Shown: positions 44,228 to 54,396, counted from the first letter of the stretch. The stretch: DNA of 64,000 bases from Minwuia sp. (GCA_029210175.1 JARGPL010000037.1:62001-126000), one strand, 5' to 3'. A program made the numbers and translations. Notes: a model not told the origin generated them from the sequence alone.

Positions 44228-45076
44228 ATGGGATATGAGCGAATCGAGGTAAAGCCGATAGCCGGGGCGCTGGGGGCGGAAATCAGCGGCGTCAGCATGG
44301 CGGAGCCGATGGGCAACCAGGTCTTTCAGGAAGTGCATGACGCGCTGATGGCGCATCAGGTGATCTTCTTCCGCGACCAGAACGTGACGCCTGCGGAACA
44401 TGTCGCCTTTGCACGGCAGTTCGGCACCCTGCACATCCACCCCTATGCGCCGAGCCTTGAGGGTCATCCGGAAGTGCTGATCCTCAAGAGTTCCCGGGAA
44501 AACCGATCTTCGGCCAGCGCCTGGCATTCGGATGTCACGTTTCAGGAAGAACCGCCGCTCGGCTCCATCCTGCTGGCGCGGCAGGTGCCGGAAAATGGTG
44601 GCGATACCATGTGGGCCAACATGTACCTGGCGTACGAGGCGCTGTCGGCATCAATGAAGCGGTACCTGGAAGGGATGACCGCGTTGAATTCACCCGGCAA
44701 GGCCGCCTTCGAGAAAGCCTATGACAAGGAAATTTCCGATGGCGACAAGGGCGGTATCCGCGCTGAACGCAGTTCCCTCGCACCCGTCGCGCACCCGGTC
44801 GTCCGTACCCATCCGGTGACCGGTCGGAAGGCGCTGTACGTGAATTCCATCTTCACGCAAAAGCTTGAAGGCGTGTCCAGCATGGAATCCAAGGCGGTGC
44901 TTGGCTACCTGTTCGATCACCTGAAACGGCCCGAGTTCACCTGTCGGTTTCGGTGGGAAAAGGGGTCGGTGGCGTTCTGGGACAACAGATGCACGCAGCA
45001 CTACGCGATTGCCGATTACGGCGATGCGACGCGCGAGATGCATCGCGTGACCGTCAACGGCGACAAGCCGGTTTGA
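44228..45076 (+). CDS. TauD/TfdA-family alpha-ketoglutarate-dependent dioxygenase
   Basis: 282-residue Fe(II)/2-oxoglutarate oxygenase. Iron ligands His100 and Asp102 in WHSDVTF, and the distal His in NRCTQHYAIADY (about 256). The 2-oxoglutarate-binding Arg lies in REMHRVTV near residue 274. Family members hydroxylate taurine, other sulfonates, sulfate esters or aryloxyacetates; residues do not settle the substrate. GGGGAGGAG before the ATG at 44228 fixes the start. It opens a co-oriented set with a TRAP transporter, so substrate may be imported by it. Confidence 0.9.
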   Translation: MGYERIEVKPIAGALGAEISGVSMAEPMGNQVFQEVHDALMAHQVIFFRDQNVTPAEHVAFARQFGTLHIHPYAPSLEGHPEVLILKSSRENRSSASAWHSDVTFQEEPPLGSILLARQVPENGGDTMWANMYLAYEALSASMKRYLEGMTALNSPGKAAFEKAYDKEISDGDKGGIRAERSSLAPVAHPVVRTHPVTGRKALYVNSIFTQKLEGVSSMESKAVLGYLFDHLKRPEFTCRFRWEKGSVAFWDNRCTQHYAIADYGDATREMHRVTVNGDKPV

Positions 45077-45086
45077 GGGCGCATTC

Positions 45087-47075
45087 ATGAGCAATGCGGA
45101 TCAGACCCTTCCGGGACCTTCGCCGGAAGACGGTGAGGTGCCTGTCACCGGCAACGCGTTCGCCCGGACCCTGAAGTGGTGCGGTCTGATCATCGCGGTC
45201 GGCCTGGCGGTACATTCGATCTTCATCGCCTATTACGGACAGTACGTGAATCCGGAAATGATCCGGGCAGGTGCCCTGTTCCTCTGTGCGGTTGTCGTCG
45301 TGTTCACGTCCCCGCTCGCCCATGAAATCCGCTGGAAAGGGCCGGTGGCCGGCACGCTTGCATGGGCAGTGGATTTCGCCCTGGCCGCCAACCTTGGGTA
45401 CGCCTGCCTGAACTTCCTGAACAAGATCGACGATATCGAGAACCTGATCGTCGATTTCAGCACGCTGGATCAGTGGACGGCGCTGATGGCGATTGTCGCG
45501 CTGCTGGAGTTCACCCGCAGGACATTCGGTTTCATCCTGGCTGCGGTCGGCGGCCTCAGTCTGCTCTATTGCCTGTTCGGCCAGGACCTGCCGTGGTTCT
45601 TCCGCCATTCCGGTTTCAGTCTGGAACTGACGATGGAGATCATCTGGTTCGGGTTGCAGGGGGTCTTTGGCTTTCCCACCGGTATCGTTGTCCTGCTCGT
45701 CTTCATCTTCATCGTCTTCGGCGCCTTGCTGGAAGGTACGGGGGCAGGTGGGGTGATGATCCGCATGGCGCTGGCCGCGACCAGCCGCAGCCGGGGAGGA
45801 CCGGCACATTCCGCCATCATTGCATCGTCGATATTCGGCATGTCATCGGGCAGCGTGACTGCCAATGTGGTGGGGACGGGGGCCATCACGATTCCACTGA
45901 TCAAGAAACGTGGTTTCAGACCGGAATTCGCCGGCGCTGTGGAAGCCGCAGCATCGACAGGTGGGCAGATCATGCCGCCGGTCATGGGGGCGGCGGCATT
46001 CCTGATGACGCAGCTTTCGGGTGAGTCCTATCAGACCATCTGCATTGCCGCGCTGGTTCCCGCGCTGCTGTACTACGGCAGCCTTTTCGTTGCCACCGGA
46101 CAGGAAGCCCGCCGCATCGGCCTGAAACCGTTCCCGAAGAACGAACGCCCGAAACTGGAACCGAGTGACGGCCTGAAATCGCTGATGTTCTTCCTGCCGC
46201 TGTTTGCCATCATCGCCACCCTGGCCATGGGGCGTTCCCCCAGCATGGCCGGGTTCTGGGCTGTGGTTGTCACCATCATCACGGCCTTCGTCCTGAACCC
46301 GGCGTTGCGTCGTGACCCGAAGCAGTTGATTGTCGCATTGGCCAAGGGCGGGGTTGCGGGTGCGCGGATCATGATGGCGGTCGGGTCCATCGGCGTCATG
46401 ATCGGCGTGTTCGAACTGACCGGTGTCGGCCTGAAATTTGCCACGCAGGTGGCGCTGCTGGGGGACCAGACGCTGTTCGTCGCGCTGCTGCTCGCCGCTG
46501 CATCCTGTCTGGTGCTGGGCATGGGCATGCCCACATTGCCGGCCTATCTGATCGTTGTCCTGGTGCTGGGCCTGGCGATGAAGAAGCTCGGGCTGCCGGA
46601 CCTGTCGGTGCATCTGTTCGTGTTCTACTTCGGTGTGCTGTCGGCCATCACGCCCCCTGTCGCCCTGGCGGCGGTTGCAGCCGCCCCCATCGCCGGGGGG
46701 GAACCGATTCGCACCGGCATCACCGCCTTGCGGCTGTCCATGGTCGGTTTCATCATCCCCTTTGTCTTTGTCTATGAGCCGAGCCTGCTGCTGGTCTACG
46801 ATGATTTCAGCCTGCCTGATTTTGTCTGGATCCTGTTCCGGCTCTGCCTGGGCATCTGGTTGCTGACGACGGCGATGAGCGGGTTCGAGATGAACAGGTT
46901 GCCTGTCTGGTCGCGGGCACTGCGCCTGCTGTCCGGCGTCGCGATGCTTGTCGTTTTCTGGGAATTGCAGGTTGCCTCCGTCGCGCTCGGCATTGCGCTG
47001 ATCGTGCTGGAGAGAATCAGGAACCGTCGGCTGGCGGCAGAATTGCCATCCGTTCAGGCGGATGGCCTGAACTGA
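45087..47075 (+). CDS. TRAP transporter fused permease (DctQ-DctM type)
   Basis: 662-residue membrane protein, starting ten bases after the dioxygenase gene. The first ~200 residues hold the small DctQ-like subunit (helices such as WCGLIIAVGLAVHSIFIAYYG), the rest the large DctM-like permease with SRSRGGPAHSAIIASSIFGMSSGSVTANVVGTGAITIPL and AAASTGGQIMPPVMGAAAFLM. The fusion and these motifs are typical of the TAXI-type TRAP family. It uses a sodium gradient and the binding protein encoded next to import an organic acid. Confidence 0.92.
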   Translation: MSNADQTLPGPSPEDGEVPVTGNAFARTLKWCGLIIAVGLAVHSIFIAYYGQYVNPEMIRAGALFLCAVVVVFTSPLAHEIRWKGPVAGTLAWAVDFALAANLGYACLNFLNKIDDIENLIVDFSTLDQWTALMAIVALLEFTRRTFGFILAAVGGLSLLYCLFGQDLPWFFRHSGFSLELTMEIIWFGLQGVFGFPTGIVVLLVFIFIVFGALLEGTGAGGVMIRMALAATSRSRGGPAHSAIIASSIFGMSSGSVTANVVGTGAITIPLIKKRGFRPEFAGAVEAAASTGGQIMPPVMGAAAFLMTQLSGESYQTICIAALVPALLYYGSLFVATGQEARRIGLKPFPKNERPKLEPSDGLKSLMFFLPLFAIIATLAMGRSPSMAGFWAVVVTIITAFVLNPALRRDPKQLIVALAKGGVAGARIMMAVGSIGVMIGVFELTGVGLKFATQVALLGDQTLFVALLLAAASCLVLGMGMPTLPAYLIVVLVLGLAMKKLGLPDLSVHLFVFYFGVLSAITPPVALAAVAAAPIAGGEPIRTGITALRLSMVGFIIPFVFVYEPSLLLVYDDFSLPDFVWILFRLCLGIWLLTTAMSGFEMNRLPVWSRALRLLSGVAMLVVFWELQVASVALGIALIVLERIRNRRLAAELPSVQADGLN

Positions 47076-47107
47076 GTGAGAATCAAAATTTGGGAGGACT
47101 AAACAGT

Positions 47108-48136
47108 ATGAACCGCAGAACAGTCATGAAGGGGGCGGCAGCCATCGCGCTGGCAGTCGGCCTTACCACCGGTGTCATGGCACAGGACAAGTCATTCCTG
47201 ACCATGGACGGCTTCCCCGCCGGCACGACCCCGGGGCAGTTCGGCATTGCCTTCACGCAGATGGTGCAGAAGCATCTGCCCGTGGAAATTCAGGTGTCCG
47301 TCGGCAAGCCCGCCACGAAATCGGCACTTGATGCGGCGCAGGGCAAGGTCGACCTGTTCCTCAGCGCACCCACGATCAACCAGTTCATGCAGACCCAGAC
47401 GGCGATGTTCAAGAAGGTCAATGCCGCGCCGGAACTGAACAAGAATCTGCGTGGTTTCATCAACTATCCGCTCGGCCCGTACCACATCGTTGTCTATGAA
47501 GACTCCGGCATCAGGTCGATCGCCGACTTCAAGGGCAAGAAGGTCTTTCTGGGCCCACCCGCGGGTGCCGCGACAACGGTTGCAACACAGCTTGTGGCCG
47601 GCGCATCCGGTCTGGTGCCGGGTGATGATTTCGATGTCGTGAAGTTCGACTGGAAGTCTGCCGAGACGGCGTTCATTGACCGCCAGATGGATGTCTACAT
47701 CGGCCCGACCACGGTGCCGAGTCCGTCCATTCAGCAATTTGCACTGGTGTCCCCGATCCGGATTCTCGGCATCAGTGAAGAGGCTTTCAAGTCGGAACCG
47801 GTCAGGAAGGCCCTGTCCTATCCTGGGCGCACGATCGTCGATATCCCGAATGGAATTTATGACAATCAGGTCAATGAGGCTCCTGTCCGTACTGTCGGCT
47901 CATGGGTTGGTCTCGGTACCAACAAGGACATGGATGAGGAGCTCGCCTACAACATGATGAAGGTGTTCTGGGAGCATCTGGACGAGGTTCATCAGACCGC
48001 TGACTGGATGAAGGTCATCAATCGCGAAACTGCGCTGCTGGAGATGAACATCCCGCTGCATATCGGTGCCTATCGTTACTACAAGGAACTCGGTTGGGAC
48101 ATTCCGGCCCACCTGGTACCGCCCGAGGCGAAGTAG
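47108..48136 (+). CDS. TRAP transporter TAXI-family solute-binding protein
   Basis: 342 residues. N-terminus MNRRTVMKGAAAIALAVGLTTGVMAQ is a signal peptide with a twin-arginine-like NRRTVMKG, so Tat export is possible. FPAGTTPGQFGIAFTQMV, ALDAAQGKVDLFLSAPTINQF and KGKKVFLGPPAGAATTVATQLV match the TAXI binding-protein fold. Start fixed by GGGAGGA at about 47094. Ligand unknown; C4-dicarboxylate, sulfonate or aromatic acids are all seen in the family. It pairs with the permease just upstream. Confidence 0.88.
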   Translation: MNRRTVMKGAAAIALAVGLTTGVMAQDKSFLTMDGFPAGTTPGQFGIAFTQMVQKHLPVEIQVSVGKPATKSALDAAQGKVDLFLSAPTINQFMQTQTAMFKKVNAAPELNKNLRGFINYPLGPYHIVVYEDSGIRSIADFKGKKVFLGPPAGAATTVATQLVAGASGLVPGDDFDVVKFDWKSAETAFIDRQMDVYIGPTTVPSPSIQQFALVSPIRILGISEEAFKSEPVRKALSYPGRTIVDIPNGIYDNQVNEAPVRTVGSWVGLGTNKDMDEELAYNMMKVFWEHLDEVHQTADWMKVINRETALLEMNIPLHIGAYRYYKELGWDIPAHLVPPEAK

Positions 48137-48156
48137 GCTTCTGTCGTTGCAACGGG

Positions 48157-48190
48157 AAGGGGCGTGGCCGGTTCGCCGCGCCCTTTCTGT
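48157..48190 (+). terminator. Probable rho-independent terminator after the TAXI gene
   Basis: Stem AAGGGGCG/CGCCCTT with an internal bulge (TGGC), topped by CGG-TTCG-CCG, a stable UUCG tetraloop, followed by a TTTCTGTTT tract. It starts 21 bases after the stop codon of the binding-protein gene and separates the transporter genes from the acyl-CoA synthetase. Confidence 0.65.
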
Positions 48191-48277
48191 TTCTGCGCCA
48201 ACCGACAACGATCCGTCAGTTCCGCCATGGACCGACCATTCAAGGACGAAACAGGCGAACTCCCGGGGAGGGATGCG

Positions 48278-50383
48278 ATGCTCGACGCCAATCTGAAACG
48301 CATGTTCGAGGCCCGCTCCGTCGCGGTGATCGGTGCTTCTGCCGACGCGACACGGATTGGCGGTCGACCGGTCGCCATGCTGCGCGACAAGGGCTACACG
48401 GGCGAGATCTATCCGGTCAACCCGAAGCGCGAAGAAATCCAGGGCCTGAAGGCCTATCCGAACATCGCTGCCGTGCCGGGATCTGTTGACCTCGCCATCT
48501 GTGCGGTACCCGGGCAGCTGGTGGAAGATGTCGTGCGCCAGTGTGCTGACAAGGGTGTTGCGGGCACCGTGATATTCGCCGGTGGTTTTGCGGAAGTCAG
48601 TGATGAAGGGGCGACCCAGCAGGCCCGCCTGAGCGCCATCGCGCGGGAAACGGGCATGCGCCTGAATGGCCCCAACTGCATGGGTTTTGCCAATTTCGCC
48701 AACAAGATGACCGCCAGCTTCCATCCGGCCTTCGCGCGTGACATGCCGGAGGGCAAGATCGGTCTGGTCAGCCAGTCCGGGGCGTTCGGTGGTCTGTCCG
48801 CGATGATGGCCGTGGACCGGTGTGTTGGATTCCGACACGTGCTGACAACGGGCAACGAGAGCGATATCGGCGTTGCGGATTGCCTGGATTATCTGGTTGC
48901 TGACGCCGGAACGGAGGTCATCCTGCTCTATATCGAAGGGGTGCGCGACGGCCCGGCGCTGCTGGATGCCCTGGCCCGCGCACGCCAGGCAGGCAAGCCC
49001 GTCGTGGCGGTGAAGCTGGGGCGGACAGAGGCCGGTGCCAAGGCTGCTGCGTCCCACACCTCCGCCCTTGCCGGCGCGGACCGCATCTATGACGCCGTAT
49101 TCAGCCAGTTCGGCGTTCACCGGGTAAATGCGATCGAGGAATTCTTCGACCTCGGTGCGTCGATCGCCGTTGGTGGCTTGCCCGAAGGGGATGAGGTGGC
49201 GCTGGTCACCGTGTCCGGTGGGGTCGGTGTTCTGATGGCGGATGATGCGGACGCGCGCGGCCTGAAGGTCACGCCGCTGCCGGCTGCCACCCAGGCCAAG
49301 TTCAAGAAGCTGGTACCCTACGCCGGGGTCAACAACCCGCTGGATGTGACAGGTCAGATCATCAATGAACCGGATCTGTTCGAGAAGGCCATGCGGCTGG
49401 TTCTGGAAGAAGGCAGCTATGACACCGTCGTCGGTTTTCAGGGCGCGGCCCTGACCCAGCCGGGCGCCGTGCAGCCCAGTCTGGAGATGTGGGATGCCCT
49501 GCGGGTCGCATACCCGAGCAAGCGTTTCGCCATTGCCAGCCTGATGCCACAGGACGTGCAGCAGCTTTTCGAGGCGCAGGGTATTCCCGCCTTCCGCGAA
49601 CCAACCCATGCAACGCGCGCCGCCGCCGCCGGAGCTCATTTCAAACGCGTCTTCCGGCGCGGGTTCACCTGGGCACCGGATGCGCCTGCCGCCGCGGACC
49701 CCGGAACCGGCCCGTTCACTGAGTCAGCGGCGCTCGATCTGCTGGGTGCCGCCGGTGTGCCAACCATGCCGCACCGGATCGCCCATACGCCTGAAGAAGC
49801 GGCAGCGGCAGCCGAAGAACTCGGCTTTCCGGTTGTGATGAAGATCCTGTCCCCCGACATCGTCCACAAGACGGACGTCGGTGGCGTTCGCCTCAGCCTC
49901 GCCAGTTCCGATGCCGTGCAACAGGCGGCGGAGGACATGCTGGCCAGTGTGGCGGCACGGGTGCCCGATGCGCAGATCGACGGCGTGCTGCTGGCACCGA
50001 TGATCAGCGGCGGTGTGGAGACGATCCTGGGCGTCCACGTGGACCCGGTGTTCGGCCCTGCGGTCATGTTCGGGCTGGGCGGCATCTTCGTGGAAGTACT
50101 GCAGGACGTGACCTTCCGCATGGCCCCGTTCGATACTGACGAAGCGCTGCGCATGATTGACGAGATCAGGGGGCGACCCATGCTGGACGGCGTGCGCGGG
50201 GCACCCGCAGCCGACATTCCGGCGCTGGCAGAGGCGCTGGCTGCCCTGTCGCGCTTTGCCGTGGCGCATCGCGACAGGTTGCTGTCGGTCGATCTCAATC
50301 CGTTCGTCGTGTTGCCAAAGGGGCAGGGGGCGATGGCGCTGGATGCGGTTGTCGAGATGAAGGGGAGCGACGGTCATGACTGA
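48278..50383 (+). CDS. NDP-forming acyl-CoA synthetase (acetate-CoA ligase, ADP-forming, fused)
   Basis: 701-residue fusion of the alpha and beta subunits. N-terminal CoA-binding Rossmann domain (ARSVAVIGASADATRIGGRPV), succinyl-CoA-ligase-like domain with catalytic His260 in ASHTSALAG, and a C-terminal ATP-grasp domain (GFPVVMKILSPDIVHKTDVGGVRL). Reversibly converts an acyl-CoA plus ADP and phosphate to the acid plus ATP. The start is ATG 48278 with GGGGAGGG just upstream; an ATG at 48227 is in frame. Substrate unknown. Confidence 0.9.
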   Translation: MLDANLKRMFEARSVAVIGASADATRIGGRPVAMLRDKGYTGEIYPVNPKREEIQGLKAYPNIAAVPGSVDLAICAVPGQLVEDVVRQCADKGVAGTVIFAGGFAEVSDEGATQQARLSAIARETGMRLNGPNCMGFANFANKMTASFHPAFARDMPEGKIGLVSQSGAFGGLSAMMAVDRCVGFRHVLTTGNESDIGVADCLDYLVADAGTEVILLYIEGVRDGPALLDALARARQAGKPVVAVKLGRTEAGAKAAASHTSALAGADRIYDAVFSQFGVHRVNAIEEFFDLGASIAVGGLPEGDEVALVTVSGGVGVLMADDADARGLKVTPLPAATQAKFKKLVPYAGVNNPLDVTGQIINEPDLFEKAMRLVLEEGSYDTVVGFQGAALTQPGAVQPSLEMWDALRVAYPSKRFAIASLMPQDVQQLFEAQGIPAFREPTHATRAAAAGAHFKRVFRRGFTWAPDAPAAADPGTGPFTESAALDLLGAAGVPTMPHRIAHTPEEAAAAAEELGFPVVMKILSPDIVHKTDVGGVRLSLASSDAVQQAAEDMLASVAARVPDAQIDGVLLAPMISGGVETILGVHVDPVFGPAVMFGLGGIFVEVLQDVTFRMAPFDTDEALRMIDEIRGRPMLDGVRGAPAADIPALAEALAALSRFAVAHRDRLLSVDLNPFVVLPKGQGAMALDAVVEMKGSDGHD

Positions 50384-51455
50384 ACAGAGTCCGATACAGA
50401 CGGAACTGGGACGCCGGATGGGTCTGAAGCATCCGATATTCGGCTTCGCCCATTCCATCGACGTCATCTGTGCCCTGGCAGAGGCCGGTTGCATGGGCGT
50501 CTGGGGTGCCACGCGGGAAACGCCGGAAGAGATCGAGGCGGGTCTGAAGGAAATCCGGCGCCGGGTCGGTGACCGCCCTTTCGGCATCGATCTGGTGCTG
50601 CCCAGGGGCATGCCGAAGACCGCCAACAAGGCAGCGATCGAGGCGGAATTGCCCGAAGAGCACACGGCCTTCGTTCAGGACATCTACGCCAGATACAATA
50701 TCCCCAAGCCAACCAAACCAGGCATGCGATCCCGCTTCCTGCGCTCCGATGAGGTGGCGGATGCTCAGATCGCCGCAGTTCTGGCGTCGGACGTGAATGT
50801 CTTTGCCTGCGGCATCGGCGCCCCGGCAGAGGCGGTGTCCCGTGCCAAGGCCGACGGCAAGGGCACCATGGCGCTGGTCGGCAGCCCGCGCCATGCGGAG
50901 GCCGCGATCCGCAATGGTGCGGAAGTCATCGTCGCCCAGGGGTTCGACGCGGGCGCACACACCGGCCAGATCGGCACGTTCTCGCTGGTGCCGCAGGTCG
51001 TGGATGCCTGCGGTGACATTCCGGTGCTGGCTGCCGGTGGCGTGGCCACGGGCCGCCACATCGCGGCGTCGTTTGCGTTGGGCGCGCAGGGGGTCTGGCT
51101 GGGCACATCATGGCTGACAACCTACGAACACGCCCTGCATGAACTGATCGTCAAGAAACTTCTGGCGGCGGGCAGCGAGGACACGGTGATCAGCCGCGCG
51201 GATTCCGGCAAGACCTTGCGCCAGATCCGCACCGCCTGGTCGGAGGAATGGGCGTCACCCAATGCGCCGGCTGCGCTGAAGATGCCTTATCAGGACATTC
51301 TGGTCGGTGATCTGCTCGGCGCGATTGACGAGCATGAGGTCGAAGCCCTGATGCATTTCCCCGCCGGACAGTCCATCGCCTACTTCAACGAACGCAAGTC
51401 GGTCGCGCAGGTGGTTGACGAACTGGTCGCAGAAGCGGCTTCGGCACGGCGTTGA
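50376..51455 (+). CDS. Nitronate monooxygenase-family FMN enzyme
   Basis: 359-residue TIM-barrel flavoprotein (2-nitropropane dioxygenase family). GLKHPIFGFAHSIDV, VLAAGGVATGRHIAASFALGAQGVWLGTSWL (FMN phosphate loop) and AQGFDAGAHTGQIGTFSLVPQV are the family motifs; the last region holds the catalytic His. Related enzymes detoxify nitronates or act as 2-enoyl reductases and thus fit with acyl-CoA metabolism. It overlaps the NDP-forming synthetase by eight bases. Real substrate unknown. Confidence 0.88.
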   Translation: MTEQSPIQTELGRRMGLKHPIFGFAHSIDVICALAEAGCMGVWGATRETPEEIEAGLKEIRRRVGDRPFGIDLVLPRGMPKTANKAAIEAELPEEHTAFVQDIYARYNIPKPTKPGMRSRFLRSDEVADAQIAAVLASDVNVFACGIGAPAEAVSRAKADGKGTMALVGSPRHAEAAIRNGAEVIVAQGFDAGAHTGQIGTFSLVPQVVDACGDIPVLAAGGVATGRHIAASFALGAQGVWLGTSWLTTYEHALHELIVKKLLAAGSEDTVISRADSGKTLRQIRTAWSEEWASPNAPAALKMPYQDILVGDLLGAIDEHEVEALMHFPAGQSIAYFNERKSVAQVVDELVAEAASARR

Positions 51456-51953
51456 TCAGCCGGACGAACCGGGCTGCGGCTGCGTATTGTCTGCGGTCTC
51501 TGGTTGGTCGGTAGTCTGGGCGGACGCCAGACCAGCGACGACGCCAGCGGCCAGTGCGGCGAGACCGATGGCCACAGGTGAAAGATCCAGTGCGCGAACA
51601 CCGCACATCACGCGCGCCATGTCACCGGACAGGGCGGCACGTGCCAACGTTGCCTGGGCTTCCGCCTTGCGCCGCGCCTTGCGATTGGCCAGCAACATCG
51701 CAAACAGGATGATCATGAGTGCGACGATGCTCAGTCCGCCACCGACAAGCGCGCCCGCGACAAGCGTGCCGTAAGCAATGGAAAGTGTGCTGTAGGTGCC
51801 AACTGAAAGGAACACCAGCGCCAGGACCAGCAACAGGCTGGCCAGGCCTATGGAGACGGCGCGGATCGCCGTGCCACGTGCCGCGATACGCGCCCGACCG
51901 GCCTCTGCCTGGACAACGGCGATCAGGTCATCGATCAGCCCTGTGGAGATCAT
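51456..51953 (-). CDS. Phage_holin_3_6-family / YqjE-like inner-membrane protein
   Basis: 165 residues. Two transmembrane helices (about 36-56 and 60-86), a short basic loop NRKARRKAEAQ, then a third hydrophobic segment near the C-terminus and a Thr/Gln/Pro tail. The pattern of an amphipathic first helix (LIDDLIAVVQAEAGRARIAARG) and two close helices is the holin superfamily III (YqjE-like) look. It forms an operon with the DUF883 gene, like the enterobacterial yqjD-yqjE pair. Function unknown; possibly a stationary-phase or stress membrane protein. Confidence 0.7.
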   Translation of the reverse strand: MISTGLIDDLIAVVQAEAGRARIAARGTAIRAVSIGLASLLLVLALVFLSVGTYSTLSIAYGTLVAGALVGGGLSIVALMIILFAMLLANRKARRKAEAQATLARAALSGDMARVMCGVRALDLSPVAIGLAALAAGVVAGLASAQTTDQPETADNTQPQPGSSG

Positions 51954-51959
51954 CAGCGG

Positions 51960-52301
51960 CTATTTCCGCATCATGCGACCGATGACGACCCCGATCGCTG
52001 CGGCAACAGCGATGGTTGCCAACGGTCGGTCTGTCGCCTGCGTGGTCAACCAGTTGCGACCGGCAGCATAGGTCTCGTTCGCCTGCTCCCTGACGTCGGA
52101 TGCCTTCTGCCGCGCGGTGTCGGACGCGGCCTTTGTCGTGTCGCGAACCTTGTCGCCGGACAGTTCCGCGACCTGATGCACCAGAGCCGCCATGTCGGCG
52201 CGGAGCTTGTCGAAATCATCCCGCAGGTCGTCCGGCGAAACCTTGTCCTTGTCGGAAGTGCTGGAACCTGTTTTTGCCGTGGTATTCGATTGCGTTGCCA
52301 T
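51960..52301 (-). CDS. DUF883-family (ElaB/YqjD/YgaM-like) membrane-anchored protein
   Basis: 113 residues: an N-terminal low-complexity Ser/Thr segment, a long charged helix (DDLRDDFDKLRADMAALVHQVAELSGDKVRDTTKAASDTARQ), and a C-terminal membrane anchor PLATIAVAAAIGVVIGRMMRK. This is the ElaB/YqjD architecture, in which the helix can bind ribosomes at the membrane. It is followed seven bases later by the YqjE-like gene. Expression often follows stress regulators, but no site is visible. Confidence 0.85.
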   Translation of the reverse strand: MATQSNTTAKTGSSTSDKDKVSPDDLRDDFDKLRADMAALVHQVAELSGDKVRDTTKAASDTARQKASDVREQANETYAAGRNWLTTQATDRPLATIAVAAAIGVVIGRMMRK

Positions 52302-52448
52302 CTGTCTGTCCTTGGTCAGGGCCGGAGCGGGTTCAGCAGGTAAACAATCCTGTGCAGCAATGGTTCCCCGGTCAGGCGGCGCAGCAGCCGGTCATAGGTC
52401 GAAACTCTTCTCCGATTCCGGACCTGGCGCACCGTGCCGTCGGCGAGA

Positions 52449-54365
52449 TCACCCGCCCGAATTGAAGAAGTCATAGATCTGCTGCGCCATCTGGCCGCTG
52501 ATGCCATCGACCTTTTCCAGATCGGCAAGCCCGGCGCGGGCGATCTGCTTGGCAGAGCCGAATTTCAGCAGCAGGGCCTTCTTGCGGCGCGGGCCGATAC
52601 CGGGGATTTCGTCCAGCGGCGACTGGCCGATCTGCTTGGAGCGGCGGTTGCGGTGGGTGCCGATGGCGAACCGATGTGCCTCGTCGCGCAATCGTTGCAG
52701 ATAATAGAGCACCGGGTCGCGCTCCGGCAGGTCGAACTGTGGCTTGCCGGGCAGGAAGAATCGCTCCCGCCCCGCGTTGCGGTCCGGCCCCTTGGCGATG
52801 GATACCAGACCGACGCCTTCCACGCCCAGTTCGGCAAAGACCTTCTCGACAATGCCAAGCTGACCCAGCCCACCGTCGATGATGACCAGATCAGGCCATT
52901 CGCCTGCACCGGTCGCCTCGGCCTGATCATCCTTCTTCAGGCGCTGGAAACGGCGGGTCAGGACTTCGCGCATCATGCCGAAGTCATCACCCGGTGTGAT
53001 GTCGGTCGACTTGATGTTGAACGTCCGGTACGCCGCCTTTCGCATCCCTTCCGGTCCGGCGACGATCATGCCGCCGACCGCGTTGGTGCCCTGGATGTGG
53101 CTGTTGTCATAGACCTCTATCCGGTTCGGCGGTGCGGGCAGCTGGAACAGGTCGGCCACACCCTGCAGCAACTTTGTCTGGGCCGCACTTTCGGCCTGAC
53201 GGCGGCCCAGCGCTTCCTGCGCGTTCAGGATTGCCTGATCCACAAGTTCCCGCTTGCCGCCGCGTTGCGGGCGCAACAGGTGCACCTTGTGACCTGCGCG
53301 AATCCCCAGCGCCTCCGCGATCAGACCGTCGGACGGCACGTCATGGCTGATCAGGATCTGCTTCGGGGCCGGGCGATCATCGTAGAACTGGCCGATGAAG
53401 GCCGCCAGAACCTCCCCTGTTTCATCATCCTTGGCGTGGCTGGGGTAATAGGCGCGGTTGCCGAAGTTCTGCCCGGCGCGGAAGAAGAATACCTGCACAC
53501 AGGTCTGGCCGCCGGCGGAATAGGCGGCGATCACGTCGGCTTCCTCCAGCCCCTCCACATTGACGCCCTGTTTCTGCTGGATCTGCGACAGGGCCCAGAT
53601 GCGGTTGCGGTACATGGCGGCATCCTCGAACGCCAGCGTGTCCGATGCGCGCTGCATCTTCTCTCCCAGTTCGTCGCGCAGGTTCTGGCTGCGGCCGGAC
53701 AGGAAATCGCGCGCTTCCTGCACCATCTCCGCATAGGCCGCCTGATCGATTTCCCCGACGCAGGGGGCCAGGCAGCGCTTGATCTGGAACTGCAGGCAGG
53801 GGCGCTGACGGCTGTCGAAGTCATTGTCGGAACAGCTGCGCAGGGGAAACGCGCGCTGCAGCGCGGTCAGCGTGTGGTTGACAGCGGTGGCGGAGGCAAA
53901 GGGGCCAAAGTATTCCCGGTCCTTCTCCCGCTTGCCCCGATGCTTCACCAGCATGGGATAGGCGTGATCCAGATTGACCTCGATATAGGGGAACGACTTG
54001 TCATCGCGCAGGATGATGTTGAACCGGGGCTTCAGCCGCTTGATCAGGTTGGCTTCCAGCAGCAGCGCGTCGACCTCCGTGTGGGTCGAGATCACCTCCA
54101 GATCGCGGGTCATCTGCACCATGCGAAGGATGCGCATGGAAAGACTGCGGGCGCGGGTATAGCTGGTGACGCGGTTCTTCAGGTTTCGCGCCTTGCCGAC
54201 ATACAGAACGTCACCGGCTGCGTTCAGCATCCGGTATACGCCGGGGCTGCTGGGCAGGGTACTCAGCTTGGCTGTGAGAATGGCAAAGCCATCCGGTTCC
54301 GGAACGTCGGATTCCGGAGTGGTTTCGGGGATGTCGGTTTCAGGTTCGCCGGGCGAGTCGCTCAT
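52449..54365 (-). CDS. uvrC: Excinuclease ABC subunit C
   Basis: 638 residues, full length. Makes both incisions in nucleotide-excision repair. GIY-YIG domain: [30 protein letters not shown] motif [13 protein letters not shown]; RNase H-like domain with [19 protein letters not shown] and [13 protein letters not shown]; the helix-hairpin-helix pair at the C-terminus ([22 protein letters not shown]). The N-terminal 30 residues are acidic and variable. It is co-oriented with the DUF1636 gene upstream and DUF883 downstream. Confidence 0.97.
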   Translation of the reverse strand: MSDSPGEPETDIPETTPESDVPEPDGFAILTAKLSTLPSSPGVYRMLNAAGDVLYVGKARNLKNRVTSYTRARSLSMRILRMVQMTRDLEVISTHTEVDALLLEANLIKRLKPRFNIILRDDKSFPYIEVNLDHAYPMLVKHRGKREKDREYFGPFASATAVNHTLTALQRAFPLRSCSDNDFDSRQRPCLQFQIKRCLAPCVGEIDQAAYAEMVQEARDFLSGRSQNLRDELGEKMQRASDTLAFEDAAMYRNRIWALSQIQQKQGVNVEGLEEADVIAAYSAGGQTCVQVFFFRAGQNFGNRAYYPSHAKDDETGEVLAAFIGQFYDDRPAPKQILISHDVPSDGLIAEALGIRAGHKVHLLRPQRGGKRELVDQAILNAQEALGRRQAESAAQTKLLQGVADLFQLPAPPNRIEVYDNSHIQGTNAVGGMIVAGPEGMRKAAYRTFNIKSTDITPGDDFGMMREVLTRRFQRLKKDDQAEATGAGEWPDLVIIDGGLGQLGIVEKVFAELGVEGVGLVSIAKGPDRNAGRERFFLPGKPQFDLPERDPVLYYLQRLRDEAHRFAIGTHRNRRSKQIGQSPLDEIPGIGPRRKKALLLKFGSAKQIARAGLADLEKVDGISGQMAQQIYDFFNSGG

Positions 54366-54396
54366 GCCCTGAATGTAGTGCGTGGACCCGGAACTG

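Noticed and set aside
47900-49639. 579-codon minus-strand frame opposite the NDP-forming synthetase
   Set aside because: Shadow; the plus strand has CoA-binding and catalytic-His motifs.
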